Assembly: GCA_018060305.1 (NCBI GenBank)
Contig: JAGOWF010000049.1
Coordinates: 1 to 12,985, forward strand
DNA length: 12,985 nt
Reading direction: 5' to 3'
Origin: Pyrinomonadaceae bacterium
GTDB lineage: Bacteria; Acidobacteriota; Blastocatellia; Pyrinomonadales; Pyrinomonadaceae
The notes below the pieces were generated by a model that saw only the letters and a list, made by a program, of their open reading frames with translations, was not told the DNA's origin and ran no database searches. A program made the translations under genes and the position numbers. Positions within the stretch are counted from its first letter, which is position 1; each line of letters begins with the position of its first letter. Below, one piece after another: positions 1 to 7,763 of the stretch.

Positions 1-546
1 GCCATCGAAAAGGTGATGGTAATGCAGATCCACATTCTCGAAACGATGGCACAGATCGGCTTTCTGGAGTTTCGCGATCGGCTCAACCCGGCGAGCGGCT
101 TTCAGTCGATGCAGTTTCGCGAGATGGAATTTGTGTCTGGACAAAAGAACGAGAAGCTGTTGGAACATTTCCGAGATGATGAGTACGCGTATGAGAAGCT
201 GAGCCGTCGATTTGTCGAACCTGGCCTGGACGACGCCTTTTGGGCGTTCGTCGGTCGTAAGGGATTCGGGGTCGGTGATCATGACAGCCGTGTTGCTGCT
301 ATTGTTGAAATATTGACACACCCCGAAAAGCACGGCGATCTTTTCATCATGCAGGATCTGCTGATCGATCATGATGAAAATTTCTCGCTCTGGCGGTATC
401 ATCACGTCCTCATGGTTGAGCGTATGCTCGGCCTAAAGCGAGGCACAGGCGGCTCGGAGGGCGTCGGGTATTTACTGACGACGTTGACGAAAAAGTTCTT
501 CCCGGAACTTTGGGAAGCCCGCACGCACCTCAAGGCCGAGAACTAA
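1..546 (+). CDS. kynA: Tryptophan 2,3-dioxygenase, C-terminal part (5' end outside window)
   Basis: This heme enzyme opens the indole ring of L-tryptophan to N-formylkynurenine, the first step of the kynurenine pathway in the cytoplasm. The frame is open from base 1, so the gene starts upstream; 181 residues are visible and about 100 N-terminal residues of a normal bacterial enzyme are missing. Numbering from the first visible codon, residues 13-43 carry the family signature (ILETM, EFRDRL, PASGFQS, QFRE), with Arg25 in the place of the substrate-carboxylate arginine. Near residues 130-155 come the WRYHH...MVER segment, which contains the expected proximal heme histidine, and the GTGGSEG loop that normally contacts the substrate amino group. 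The internal GTG/ATG codons near base 13 are not the true start. The gene converges on hemW with 51 bp between stops, and I see no clear terminator there. Confidence 0.93.
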   Translation, partial: AIEKVMVMQIHILETMAQIGFLEFRDRLNPASGFQSMQFREMEFVSGQKNEKLLEHFRDDEYAYEKLSRRFVEPGLDDAFWAFVGRKGFGVGDHDSRVAAIVEILTHPEKHGDLFIMQDLLIDHDENFSLWRYHHVLMVERMLGLKRGTGGSEGVGYLLTTLTKKFFPELWEARTHLKAEN

Positions 547-597
547 CCCAATCAACCGCTTGACGGTGACAGCTTTATTTCGAGCAGACGATTAGCG

Positions 598-1719
598 TCA
601 GACGAAAACCGCAAATACCTCATTTGACAGCAGCTTTCCGCGCCGAGTGAGGTGCATGCACCCCTCTGCGAGTTCGATCAGGCCGGCGTCAATAAGATGC
701 GATACCTCATCTTTGTGTTCCGTGAGCAGATCGACATCAAAAGTCGTTTTGTATTTAGCAAGGTCGATGCCCTCTTCCATTCGCAAGCCGAGGAATGCCG
801 TCTCGGACACTTTATCAGCCTTTTCCCTCATTACTTCTGCTGTTTCACCTCGCTTGATCATTTCGACGTACTTTGCGGTGTCGCGGTCGTTTGCGTAGCG
901 TTCGCGGCCATCGAATGAATGTGCCGACACACCAAAGCCAAACACGGGTTCGAGCCGCCAGTATTTTGTGTTATGTCGTGATCGAAATCCGGGCTTGCTG
1001 AAGTTGGATATCTCATACTGCTCATATCTGGCCGCGGCGAGCCGGTCGAGCATTAGCTCATACATCTCACCGGCGAGGTCGTCATCAGGTATTGGTTGCC
1101 GACCGCTATATATTTGCTCGGCGAGCGGCGTCCCGGAATGGACTTCCAATAGATACAGCGAGATATGTTCAGGTGACAATTGTATGGCTTCGTCAAGATT
1201 CGCCTTCCAATCAGCAAGGGTTTGGCCCGGAAGGCCTGCGATCAGGTCAAAGCTGATGTTGTTGAAGCCGACTTCACGCAGCATCGCGAACGTGTTCCTG
1301 GCATCATTTGCGTTGTGCCCGCGAGCAAGTAGCTTTAATGCCCGATCGTCAAAGGTCTGGACCCCAAAACTCGCGCGATTGATGCCTAGCCGCCTGTATT
1401 CAGCGAGTGTCTCCGGCGTAACCGTCGCAGGGTTCATTTCAATAGTCACCTCGGGATCGGTCGCGATATTAAATTTTGTGTGGACAGCCTCGAGAATACT
1501 TTCGACCTGTTTAGATTGCAGCAATGACGGTGTTCCGCCACCAAAATAAATCGTGTCCGCATCTACTGAAATTTCAGATCTGAAGTTTCCAATTTCAGTA
1601 CACAAGATATCGACATATTGCTCGACAACCTCCGCATTGCGGTAAACGTCGGTCGCGAAGTCGCAATATGAGCAGCGCGATTTGCAGAATGGAACATGGA
1701 GATAGATCCCGGAGGACAT
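598..1719 (-). CDS. hemW: HemW-type radical SAM heme chaperone
   Basis: HemW is a cytoplasmic radical SAM protein related to oxygen-independent coproporphyrinogen III oxidase (HemN); family work assigns it heme binding and delivery rather than oxidase activity. The 373-residue length is typical. The N-terminus reads IYLHVPFC followed by the CX3CX2C cluster motif (Cys12, Cys16, Cys19) in CKSRCSYCDF. The F after YCD, instead of the extra cysteine of true HemN, favours HemW. FGGGTPS at about 59-65 is the SAM-binding GGGTPS motif, and the C-terminal third resembles the HemN C-terminal domain (GFGVSAHSF, then a winged-helix-like LTRRGKLLSNEVF end). The ATG at 1719 puts the family motif at its usual distance; no Shine-Dalgarno precedes it. 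It is divergent from the ICMT-like gene, 61 bp away. Confidence 0.93.
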   Translation of the reverse strand: MSSGIYLHVPFCKSRCSYCDFATDVYRNAEVVEQYVDILCTEIGNFRSEISVDADTIYFGGGTPSLLQSKQVESILEAVHTKFNIATDPEVTIEMNPATVTPETLAEYRRLGINRASFGVQTFDDRALKLLARGHNANDARNTFAMLREVGFNNISFDLIAGLPGQTLADWKANLDEAIQLSPEHISLYLLEVHSGTPLAEQIYSGRQPIPDDDLAGEMYELMLDRLAAARYEQYEISNFSKPGFRSRHNTKYWRLEPVFGFGVSAHSFDGRERYANDRDTAKYVEMIKRGETAEVMREKADKVSETAFLGLRMEEGIDLAKYKTTFDVDLLTEHKDEVSHLIDAGLIELAEGCMHLTRRGKLLSNEVFAVFV

Positions 1720-1724
1720 GACGT

Positions 1725-1734
1725 TATTCTAGAT
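1725..1734 (-). promoter_or_regulatory. Candidate -10 region of hemW (TAGAAT), possibly leaderless
   Basis: On the minus strand TAGAAT (1726-1731) lies 6 nt before the hemW ATG, inside the decamer ATCTAGAATA that recurs exactly in the purL promoter (4677-4686). No good -35 is present; TTTTGT at 17 bp and TTGTTC at 15 bp spacing are weak. If used, transcription would begin at or next to the ATG, giving a leaderless mRNA, consistent with the absent Shine-Dalgarno. This is inference from motif similarity only. Confidence 0.35.
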
Positions 1735-1780
1735 TGTGTGGGCTGTGAACAAAACCGTCCTACTGGCGTAGTCTAGAAAA

Positions 1781-2389
1781 ATGGATATTGCGCAGGTATC
1801 TTATTATGCAAATGTGGTTTCATTCGGGTTCGTACTCGTAATGTGGTTTGTTTTCGGATGGAACTTTCTGCTCCGAAAAAGGCTCGCGTCCACGGCCGAT
1901 ACAAAACGAGCTCCGGGATCATGGGCAGGCCTCGCTCTGCAAGGCGTCGGGTTTGGCATTGTCTGGTCGGCGCGACGCGCACCGGTTGCCTCACCGCTCA
2001 TCGAGGGTCAATTTGTCGTGAACATCGTGCTGCAACTTGCGGCCGTCATCTTGGCCGCTGCTTCAAGGTGGCTGGCGATGTCCGCGATAACCGAACTCGG
2101 CCGTCAATGGAGCCTCGCCGCACGCCTGACCGAGGATCATAAACTCGTCAAGACCGGCGTCTATGCCATTGTCCGGCATCCGATCTATACGGCAATGCTG
2201 GGGCTGATGATCGCAACCGGGTTGGTTCTTAGCAATTGGCTCGCCCTCGCCGCCGCTATCGTCATCTTTTTTATAGGGACAAGGATCCGAACACACCTCG
2301 AGGAAGAACTCCTCAGAGAGGCTTTTGGTGAAGAATTTATGGTTTGGAAAGAACGAGTTCCGTCTCTACTACCTTTTGTAAATATCTAG
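1781..2389 (+). CDS. Isoprenylcysteine carboxyl methyltransferase-like integral membrane protein
   Basis: A 202-residue inner-membrane protein of the ICMT/PEMT-like methyltransferase superfamily. Hydrophobic segments lie at about 9-31, 48-62, 78-95, 137-150 and 153-167. The diagnostic C-terminal SAM-binding part is intact: GVYAIVRHPIYTAML (about 126-140) with the RHP motif at 132-134, then the acidic pair in HLEEELL near 174-175, and FGEEFMVWKERVPSLLPF as the typical ending. Bacterial members methylate varied or unknown small molecules and lipids, so no substrate can be assigned; protein prenylation is not implied. The start at 1781 gives a sensible first membrane segment but has no Shine-Dalgarno. 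Its TAG stop overlaps that of purL on the opposite strand through the shared CTAG at 2386-2389, leaving no room for a terminator between them. Confidence 0.85.
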   Translation: MDIAQVSYYANVVSFGFVLVMWFVFGWNFLLRKRLASTADTKRAPGSWAGLALQGVGFGIVWSARRAPVASPLIEGQFVVNIVLQLAAVILAAASRWLAMSAITELGRQWSLAARLTEDHKLVKTGVYAIVRHPIYTAMLGLMIATGLVLSNWLALAAAIVIFFIGTRIRTHLEEELLREAFGEEFMVWKERVPSLLPFVNI

Positions 2390-4641
2390 GATTCCAGACG
2401 GGCGTTTAGCGAATCGCTCCACGCGGCCTCAAGTTCTGTGATCGACACTGCTGCTGTCGCGTCGTTATTCACGGAGATGTTTATATAGTCACCACCGACG
2501 CTACCGATTACATCAAATGGACAATCGCCGACAATAGCTGTTACGTTCTTCAGCTTCTCCGGGGCAAAGCTGATCACGATACGCGACGGTGTTTCTCCAA
2601 ACAGCAGTGCCTCGCCGGAAAGCTTGATGTGTGAAAGTTCAATATCCGTTCCTACTGCCGCGCGACCGAGCGATGAGAAGCAGCATTCGGCTAGCGCGAC
2701 GGCAAGGCCGCCGTCAGAACAGTCGTGGGCGGAGTTGATGAGGCATTGATCGATAAGATCGAGCAGAGTTTGTTGAACAAGCCTTTCCTGTTCGAGATCG
2801 AGCGTTGGAACGCTGCCGCGCTCGATCATCTCATGCGTGGAAATACCGAGAACGATTTGCGCATATTCGCTCGCAGAAAGGTCGTCCCGCGTTTCGCCCA
2901 AGACGGCGATCACGTCGCCCACATGCTTGAATCCGCTTGTAACGATCTTGCGGCTGTCTTCGATCAGGCCGATCATGCCGATGACCGGTGTCGGCAAGAT
3001 GCCCTTGCCGTCCGTTTCGTTATAAAACGAAACGTTGCCCGAGACGACCGGTGTTTCGAATGCCGTGCACGCCTCGGCCATGCCGTCGATGACCTCGCTA
3101 AACGACCACATCACCTCGGGCCGTTCGGGCGAAGCGAAATTGAGACAATTGGTAACGGCGATCGGTTTCGCGCCGACACACACAACATTTCGTGCTGCTT
3201 CGGCCACTGCTAGCATGGCTCCCATTCGCGGATCGATCGCGACAAATTTTCCGTTGCCGTCGTGGCACATTGCTATGGCACGCCGGGTTTCCTTGACACG
3301 AATGACCGCGGCATCAGCTCCCGGCAGGACGACGGTATTTGTCCGAACCATGGAGTCATACTGTTCATAGACCCATCGTTTGGAACAGATGTTTGGGGAT
3401 GACAAGAGCATTTTCAATGCTTCTGTCAGGTTTTCGGTCTTAGGTTTTAGATCTTTGGCGTTGAAAACTCCGCGATCTGTTCGCTTTGCGGGCGAAAGAG
3501 GGCGCTCATACTTGGGGGCTTCGTCGGTCAGGGCTAGTACCGGTAAGTCGGCCTCTAGCGAGCCGTTGTGGAATATCTTTAACCGGTCGCCCTCGACGAC
3601 TTTGCCGATGACGACGCAGTCGAGGTCCCATTTATTAAATATCTCAACGACCTCTTTTTCACGTCCGGTCCGTGCGACGATCAGCATTCGCTCTTGCGAC
3701 TCGCTGAGCATCATCTCATAGGCCGTCATGCCCGTTTCGCGTTGCGGAACGAGCGACAGGTCGATCTCAAGGCCTGTTCCGGCACGAGCCGCCATCTCGA
3801 CCGACGAGCTGGTCAGCCCGGCGGCCCCCATGTCCTGGATGCCTTCGATCGCGCCGGAGCGCATCGCTTCCAGACAGGCCTCAAGCAGCAGCTTCTCAAG
3901 GAATGGATCACCAACCTGCACGGTTGGGCGCTTTTCAAGTGCCTCATCATCAAACTCGGCCGAGGCCATCGTGGCGCCGTGGATGCCATCGCGACCTGTT
4001 TTGGCGCCGGCATACAACACCGGATTTCCGACACCGGATGCCTTGCCGAAAAATATCTGGTCTTTACGAACAAGTCCCAGAGCGAACGCATTGACCAACG
4101 GATTCAAGCTATAAGATTCGTCAAAAACTACCTCGCCACCAACCGTCGGCACACCAAAGCAGTTTCCGTAATGCCCGATGCCAGCAACACAGCCTTTCAG
4201 GATCGACCGGTTGCGTGCGCCGTTTGCGGTGTCATCGAGCGGGCCGAATCTGAGCGAGTTCATCGCCGCCACTGGCCGCGCACCCATCGTAAAGACATCG
4301 CGCAGGATTCCGCCGACGCCCGTTGCCGCACCCTGAAAGGGCTCGATGAACGACGGATGGTTGTGCGATTCGACCTTAAAGGCGATGCACCAGTCATCGC
4401 CGATATCGACAACGCCGGCGTTCTCGCCGGGCGGGACGATCACTCGTGGGCCGCTTGTAGGCAGGCGTTTTAGATGGATGCGAGACGATTTATACGAACA
4501 ATGCTCTGACCACATCACGCTGAAGATGCCGAGCTCGGTCATGTTTGGCTCCCGGCCCAGGATCGCAACGATCCGCTCAAATTCTTCGGGAGAAAGGCCG
4601 TGTTGCGATACGACCTCTGGCGTGATCTGCGTATGGTTCAT
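2386..4641 (-). CDS. purL: Phosphoribosylformylglycinamidine synthase subunit PurL
   Basis: PurL uses ATP and ammonia to convert FGAR to FGAM in de novo purine synthesis; this small form works with PurS and the glutaminase PurQ, neither of which is in the window. At 751 residues it matches the standard small PurL, not the ~1300-residue fused enzyme. Landmarks are SVMWSEHCSYKSS (41-53) with the likely catalytic His47, ESHNHPSFIEPFQGAATGVGG (about 91-111) for nucleotide/Mg binding, GIQDMGAAGLTSSS in the middle, and HDCSDGGLAVALAE about 110 residues before the end. All four AIRS-type subdomains appear present and uninterrupted. The ATG at 4641 fits the family N-terminus. The gene stands alone, with its own promoter-like sequence upstream and 84 bp to the stop of the next minus-strand gene. 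Confidence 0.97.
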   Translation of the reverse strand: MNHTQITPEVVSQHGLSPEEFERIVAILGREPNMTELGIFSVMWSEHCSYKSSRIHLKRLPTSGPRVIVPPGENAGVVDIGDDWCIAFKVESHNHPSFIEPFQGAATGVGGILRDVFTMGARPVAAMNSLRFGPLDDTANGARNRSILKGCVAGIGHYGNCFGVPTVGGEVVFDESYSLNPLVNAFALGLVRKDQIFFGKASGVGNPVLYAGAKTGRDGIHGATMASAEFDDEALEKRPTVQVGDPFLEKLLLEACLEAMRSGAIEGIQDMGAAGLTSSSVEMAARAGTGLEIDLSLVPQRETGMTAYEMMLSESQERMLIVARTGREKEVVEIFNKWDLDCVVIGKVVEGDRLKIFHNGSLEADLPVLALTDEAPKYERPLSPAKRTDRGVFNAKDLKPKTENLTEALKMLLSSPNICSKRWVYEQYDSMVRTNTVVLPGADAAVIRVKETRRAIAMCHDGNGKFVAIDPRMGAMLAVAEAARNVVCVGAKPIAVTNCLNFASPERPEVMWSFSEVIDGMAEACTAFETPVVSGNVSFYNETDGKGILPTPVIGMIGLIEDSRKIVTSGFKHVGDVIAVLGETRDDLSASEYAQIVLGISTHEMIERGSVPTLDLEQERLVQQTLLDLIDQCLINSAHDCSDGGLAVALAECCFSSLGRAAVGTDIELSHIKLSGEALLFGETPSRIVISFAPEKLKNVTAIVGDCPFDVIGSVGGDYINISVNNDATAAVSITELEAAWSDSLNARLES

Positions 4642-4677
4642 AGCCGGTTTGGTTCCGACGAGCGAAACGAAACGAGT

Positions 4678-4706
4678 ATTCTAGATGGTTTGGAGTCGGA
4701 TGTCGA
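4678..4706 (-). promoter_or_regulatory. Putative sigma-70-type promoter of purL
   Basis: Read on the minus strand, TCGACA (4701-4706; 5 of 6 to TTGACA) is followed after exactly 17 bp by TAGAAT (4678-4683; 5 of 6 to TATAAT). Transcription would start near 4671, leaving a leader of about 30 nt before the purL ATG. The -10 lies in the same decamer ATCTAGAATA found upstream of hemW. No PurR-like operator or riboswitch structure is evident in the short leader. Confidence 0.6.
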
Positions 4707-4725
4707 TTGCAGTTCGTGAGGTCAC

Positions 4726-5631
4726 TTACCGAATCGGGAAGATCGAACGCGCCGTATAGGAATAAACGATCTCGCGAAATTTGTCAGGCTTGAACGTACC
4801 CTTAAGGAGCGGGCCATTTGGCCGCAACTCCTTCATTATCGGCTCAAAGGCCCTTTCGCTATCGCTGAACTGTTTCTCGCCTTTGTATCGCGTGATCAGG
4901 ATAATGTCGAATGCCGTGTTGAGCGGTGTCGCGACCTCGATGTACTCAAACGAATCGATCACACTGCGTTTGGCGGCAACATCACGGTAAGCTCGCCAGT
5001 TGTTCTCGTAGAAGTATCTCGCCTCGTCACGCTTGCCATCTTTGACCTTGACGAATTCAATGACCGAGATGATCCCATTGCCCGAGGGTGACTCGCCCAA
5101 AGCCCGGTCGATATTTTCCTTTAGTGTCTCGTAGCGAAACGGGCCATTGCGGAAATATACGATGCTGCCGTCCGTCGCATAGACCATTGTTAGTGGCAGG
5201 TTACCGGCCCAGTCCTTTGACACAAGCCTAATTGCGGCGTCGGTGTCCGGTGTGTCAAGTAGATAGGCCGGCATTTCGGCTTTCATTGCGGTAAGAAACT
5301 TCGTCACCTCGCCGCCAATGTCTGCCACTTCGTCCAAGGAGATAGTTCTGAGGTCGATCCTGCCCTTATATTCGCTATCGATCTTGACCAGTTCGGGAAA
5401 TTCCTCCCGGCAGGGGCCGCACCAGGTCGCCCAGAAGTTGATCACTAATGGCCTGCCATTCGGAGTGAGCAGCTTACGTAGCCCTTCGATATCGATTCGG
5501 TTGATTCTCGAGCTATCCTGCGGAGGGACTTGATTGACCGGTTCGACCTGGGTAAATGCAGTTTGAATGAGACCCGTGGCAAGTATCACGCAAAAAGCCA
5601 GCCTCGCCGCTGTGCGGATCCCTTGGTTCAT
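4726..5631 (-). CDS. Exported TlpA-like thioredoxin with extra C-terminal domain
   Basis: An exported thiol:disulfide oxidoreductase of the TlpA/ResA type. A hydrophobic N-terminus (about 8-28) reads as a signal peptide or membrane anchor. The thioredoxin fold spans about residues 45-175 and carries the redox motif in INFWATWCGPCREEFPEL (WCGPC near 70-74) and the cis-Pro region LPLTMVYATDG. Beyond it is a ~115-residue extension (SVIEFVKVKDGKRDEARYF... then YIEVATPL...FDIILITRYKG) that looks like a dimeric alpha/beta-barrel (NIPSNAP/antibiotic-monooxygenase-like) domain; that call is inferred from the pattern only. A GTG at 5634 directly precedes the ATG at 5631; I choose the ATG. The start lies a few bases downstream of the redoxin stop, so the two are probably co-transcribed and translationally coupled. 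Confidence 0.85.
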   Translation of the reverse strand: MNQGIRTAARLAFCVILATGLIQTAFTQVEPVNQVPPQDSSRINRIDIEGLRKLLTPNGRPLVINFWATWCGPCREEFPELVKIDSEYKGRIDLRTISLDEVADIGGEVTKFLTAMKAEMPAYLLDTPDTDAAIRLVSKDWAGNLPLTMVYATDGSIVYFRNGPFRYETLKENIDRALGESPSGNGIISVIEFVKVKDGKRDEARYFYENNWRAYRDVAAKRSVIDSFEYIEVATPLNTAFDIILITRYKGEKQFSDSERAFEPIMKELRPNGPLLKGTFKPDKFREIVYSYTARSIFPIR

Positions 5632-5639
5632 CACTCAGC

Positions 5640-6215
5640 CTAGTCTGTAATGCGCTTGATGCCGCACCCAAACGCCCTCGCCGTCGTCTTGACCACATTT
5701 TGGCCGGCCATGAACAGGTTAAACGCGTTCTTCAAGTAGGGTTCCGTGATATTCGCGGCCGATTTGTCGTTATCGATCGCACCGTGATAAACAAGTGCGC
5801 GTCCCGCGTCGACAAAATAGGCTTCAGGCGTTACCGAGGCTCCCAGCTTGTCGGCAAGAATGTTACTTTTATCGATCAGGACAGGAAACTTATAATTTTC
5901 AGCCGTGTGCGACTTTACCCAGTCTGCCGACTCGGTGGCATTTGAATTGATACCAATGAAATTAATGCCCTTTGTCCGATACTCTGCCGCGATCTCATTT
6001 ATCCGTTGGTTATAAGCCTTTACGACAGGGCACTGGGCCGACAGGAAGATAACGACCGCGCCCTTGTCGCCCTTCAAGCCATCAAGCGTCTGGTTCTTAC
6101 CGGTGGTATCGGTAAGCGAGAAGTTTTCCATCGTTCCGCCGATAGCCAGACCCTGAGCGCGTATCCCAATCGCGAGAGCGAAAACAGACAGTATTAGTAA
6201 TGCCGACCTTTTCAT
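5640..6215 (-). CDS. Exported redoxin (AhpC/TSA-like thioredoxin-fold protein)
   Basis: A 191-residue secreted thioredoxin-fold protein of the peroxiredoxin-like family often annotated as redoxin. Residues 1-20 (MKRS then a hydrophobic run ending IRAQG) form a signal peptide. VVIFLSAQCPVVKAYNQRI has a single cysteine, Cys62, where thioredoxins have CXXC, and the conserved C-terminal GCGIKR places a second cysteine at 184, a probable resolving partner. VTPEAYFVDAGRALVYHGAIDN is the usual cis-Pro strand. The start is well supported by a strong GGAGGT Shine-Dalgarno (minus strand, around 6222-6227) seven bases before the ATG. It is the first gene of a two-gene operon with the TlpA-like protein, suggesting a shared role in envelope thiol redox or peroxide handling; the substrate is unknown. 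Confidence 0.88.
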   Translation of the reverse strand: MKRSALLILSVFALAIGIRAQGLAIGGTMENFSLTDTTGKNQTLDGLKGDKGAVVIFLSAQCPVVKAYNQRINEIAAEYRTKGINFIGINSNATESADWVKSHTAENYKFPVLIDKSNILADKLGASVTPEAYFVDAGRALVYHGAIDNDKSAANITEPYLKNAFNLFMAGQNVVKTTARAFGCGIKRITD

Positions 6216-6245
6216 CTCAAGACCTCCAACTTTTTGGCATTCATG

Positions 6246-6273
6246 TTAATAGGTTCTTCTACGAGGCTGTTGA
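6246..6273 (-). promoter_or_regulatory. Possible promoter of the redoxin-TlpA operon
   Basis: On the minus strand TCAACA (6268-6273) and TATTAA (6246-6251) are separated by 16 bp, each matching the sigma-70 consensus at 4 of 6 positions. The start point would lie roughly 20-25 nt before the strong GGAGGT ribosome binding site of the redoxin gene. The position is sensible and the match only moderate. Confidence 0.35.
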
Positions 6274-6324
6274 CCGGCCGGTTTCAATCTCGCGACACAA
6301 CCGCGGAATCCTGTTGCCAGCTCG

Positions 6325-7572
6325 TTACCCAAAAAGATGCGGCAGGCGACGTTGTAGGCCCTTTGGCAAGAGGACTTCCATTGCGTCATCGACGGTAACA
6401 ATTCCGGCGATATCGCCCTCGTCATCGACGACGGGTAGGGCTAGAAGATTATATTCCGCGATGGTTTGCGCCACGTCTTCGGACGAATCCGACGGATGGG
6501 CCGCGCGAAAATCGCTCCTCATGACTGCCTCTAGCTTCGACATTGGGTCCGCGAGGATCAGCGATCGCAGCGAGATCAGGCCGCAGAGCTTCCAAGAGCC
6601 TTCCGCCTCGACCACATAGAGGTAGTAGATCATGTTTGGCGTTTCGGCCATCTCGCGCAGGCCGCGGATCGCCTCGCCGACGGTCATGTTGCGGGGAAAG
6701 ACGACAAATTCTGTCGTCATGATCCCGCCGGCCGTATCGTGCTCGAAGCGCATGAGCTCGGCAACATCGACCCGTTCGTCCTCCTCCATGAGTGCGAATA
6801 GCTGCTCAGACTTCTCGTCACTCATCTCGCCCAACACGTCGACGGCGTCGTCCGGTGACATCTCTTCAAGAATGTCAGCGGCCCGCTCCTCACTTAGGTC
6901 TTCGAGGATCCTGGCCTGGCTCTCTGTGGACATTTCTTCGAGCGCATCAGCCGCGATCTCGTCATCAAGGCTTTCGACAACCTCAGTCCGATGGACCGGC
7001 GATAATGACTCGGCAAGCTGGGCGATCTCGACGGGATGAAGCCTCGAGAGCTTATGTTTTGACGATTTCAACTGAACGGTCACGGTCGCCGTGTCGGTTG
7101 CGAGATAGCCGACATCGGCCCAGTCGATGACCTCGACGGGGCGGTCACTGCCGTAAAAGCCCTTTGGCAGCAGCCGCCGGACAAAGCCCTGCAGCCCGAC
7201 ATCGGCGCCCGAGACGCGCCATGTGCCGCCGGTCTCGATGAGTTGCACGTCGTTTACACGCACCACGCGTTTGCCGTCAACGTCGATAAGTTGGTTATCG
7301 AGCACGTCCTTGCCGAGCAGCACTTCGCCCTCGCGGCGAATGAATGGCGTCAGGTCGAGTATCGTCGAGGTCATTCGCGCTCCGCGCAGGCCGAGGTCGG
7401 TCAGGTCGCGTTCCGGTATAAAAAAATTCCGCCGTCGATAGCGAGCTATCAGGCCGATAAGGGGTGGATACTCTTCGTCGCCGTAGCGCACGAGCACGTC
7501 GCTGATCGATGCGATCTTCTCATTTCGGGCATCGGATATCGGCTGACCCAGCAATTGCGAGACGTAGAGCAT
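6325..7572 (-). CDS. Soluble PRC-barrel / MgtE N-domain / CBS-pair protein
   Basis: A cytoplasmic protein of about 415 residues combining the regulatory parts of the Mg2+ channel MgtE without its transmembrane domain. The first ~150 residues hold one or two PRC-barrel-like modules (MLYVSQLLGQPISD... and LLGKDVLDNQLIDVDGKRVVRVNDVQL). A helical MgtE_N superhelix follows, with repeats such as AADALEEMS, AADILEEMSPDDAVDVLGEMS and LMRFEHDTAGGIMTTEF. Two CBS motifs then run to the end (LYVVEAEGSWKLCGLISLRSLI and LPVVDDEGDIAGIVTVDDAMEVL). In other genomes this architecture often sits next to an NRAMP-type metal transporter; none is visible here. The role is probably sensing metal or nucleotide, but this is inference. 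A TTG at 7593 gives seven more residues; I prefer the ATG at 7572, where the PRC homology begins, because the TTG abuts the heptad repeat. Confidence 0.85.
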   Translation of the reverse strand: MLYVSQLLGQPISDARNEKIASISDVLVRYGDEEYPPLIGLIARYRRRNFFIPERDLTDLGLRGARMTSTILDLTPFIRREGEVLLGKDVLDNQLIDVDGKRVVRVNDVQLIETGGTWRVSGADVGLQGFVRRLLPKGFYGSDRPVEVIDWADVGYLATDTATVTVQLKSSKHKLSRLHPVEIAQLAESLSPVHRTEVVESLDDEIAADALEEMSTESQARILEDLSEERAADILEEMSPDDAVDVLGEMSDEKSEQLFALMEEDERVDVAELMRFEHDTAGGIMTTEFVVFPRNMTVGEAIRGLREMAETPNMIYYLYVVEAEGSWKLCGLISLRSLILADPMSKLEAVMRSDFRAAHPSDSSEDVAQTIAEYNLLALPVVDDEGDIAGIVTVDDAMEVLLPKGLQRRLPHLFG

Positions 7573-7594
7573 GACGTTTACAAGATAGCTCAAA

Positions 7595-7625
7595 CAGTGG
7601 TCTGTTGTCAGTGGCCAGTGGTCAG
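7595..7625. repeat. Short heptad repeat (CAGTGGN-type)
   Basis: Four consecutive 7-mers, CAGTGGT CTGTTGT CAGTGGC CAGTGGT, plus a trailing CAG, lie between the divergent MgtE-like and transglycosylase genes. The period of seven and the CAG anchor relate them to the larger TCAG/CTGA heptad clusters at 8674-8739 and 8845-8917. The remaining ~135 bp up to the transglycosylase start is AT-rich without a convincing promoter. Confidence 0.6.
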
Positions 7626-7763
7626 ATCGATAAACATTATTAAAACTTACACAAAATCTGGAAACACGCTCGCCTTGGCCATTTCTATTTAATTAGGTGA
7701 CAGCGTGAGCCGGAGACGGCGAATCCCACGCCTCGTTACCCGTCCGCCTGCAACCCATCCAAC

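Noticed and set aside
547..597. Bidirectional terminator between the dioxygenase and hemW
   Set aside because: I looked for a stem with a T run in the 51-bp gap and found only weak partial pairing.
968..1549. 193-codon plus-strand open frame
   Set aside because: Antisense to hemW, Ser/Arg-rich, no motif and no ribosome site.
3694..4473. 259-codon plus-strand open frame
   Set aside because: Fully antisense to intact purL; translation is rich in Arg/His and resembles no family. It exists because purL codon use leaves few stops on the opposite strand.
5808..6843. GTCGAC avoidance as proof of XamI specificity
   Set aside because: Two GTCGAC sites (5808-5813, 6838-6843) are present where about three are expected by chance in 13 kb; too few to judge avoidance.
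7573..7593. TTG start of the PRC/MgtE_N/CBS protein
   Set aside because: It adds only seven residues without a ribosome site and abuts the heptad repeat; the ATG at 7572 coincides with the start of the PRC-like domain.
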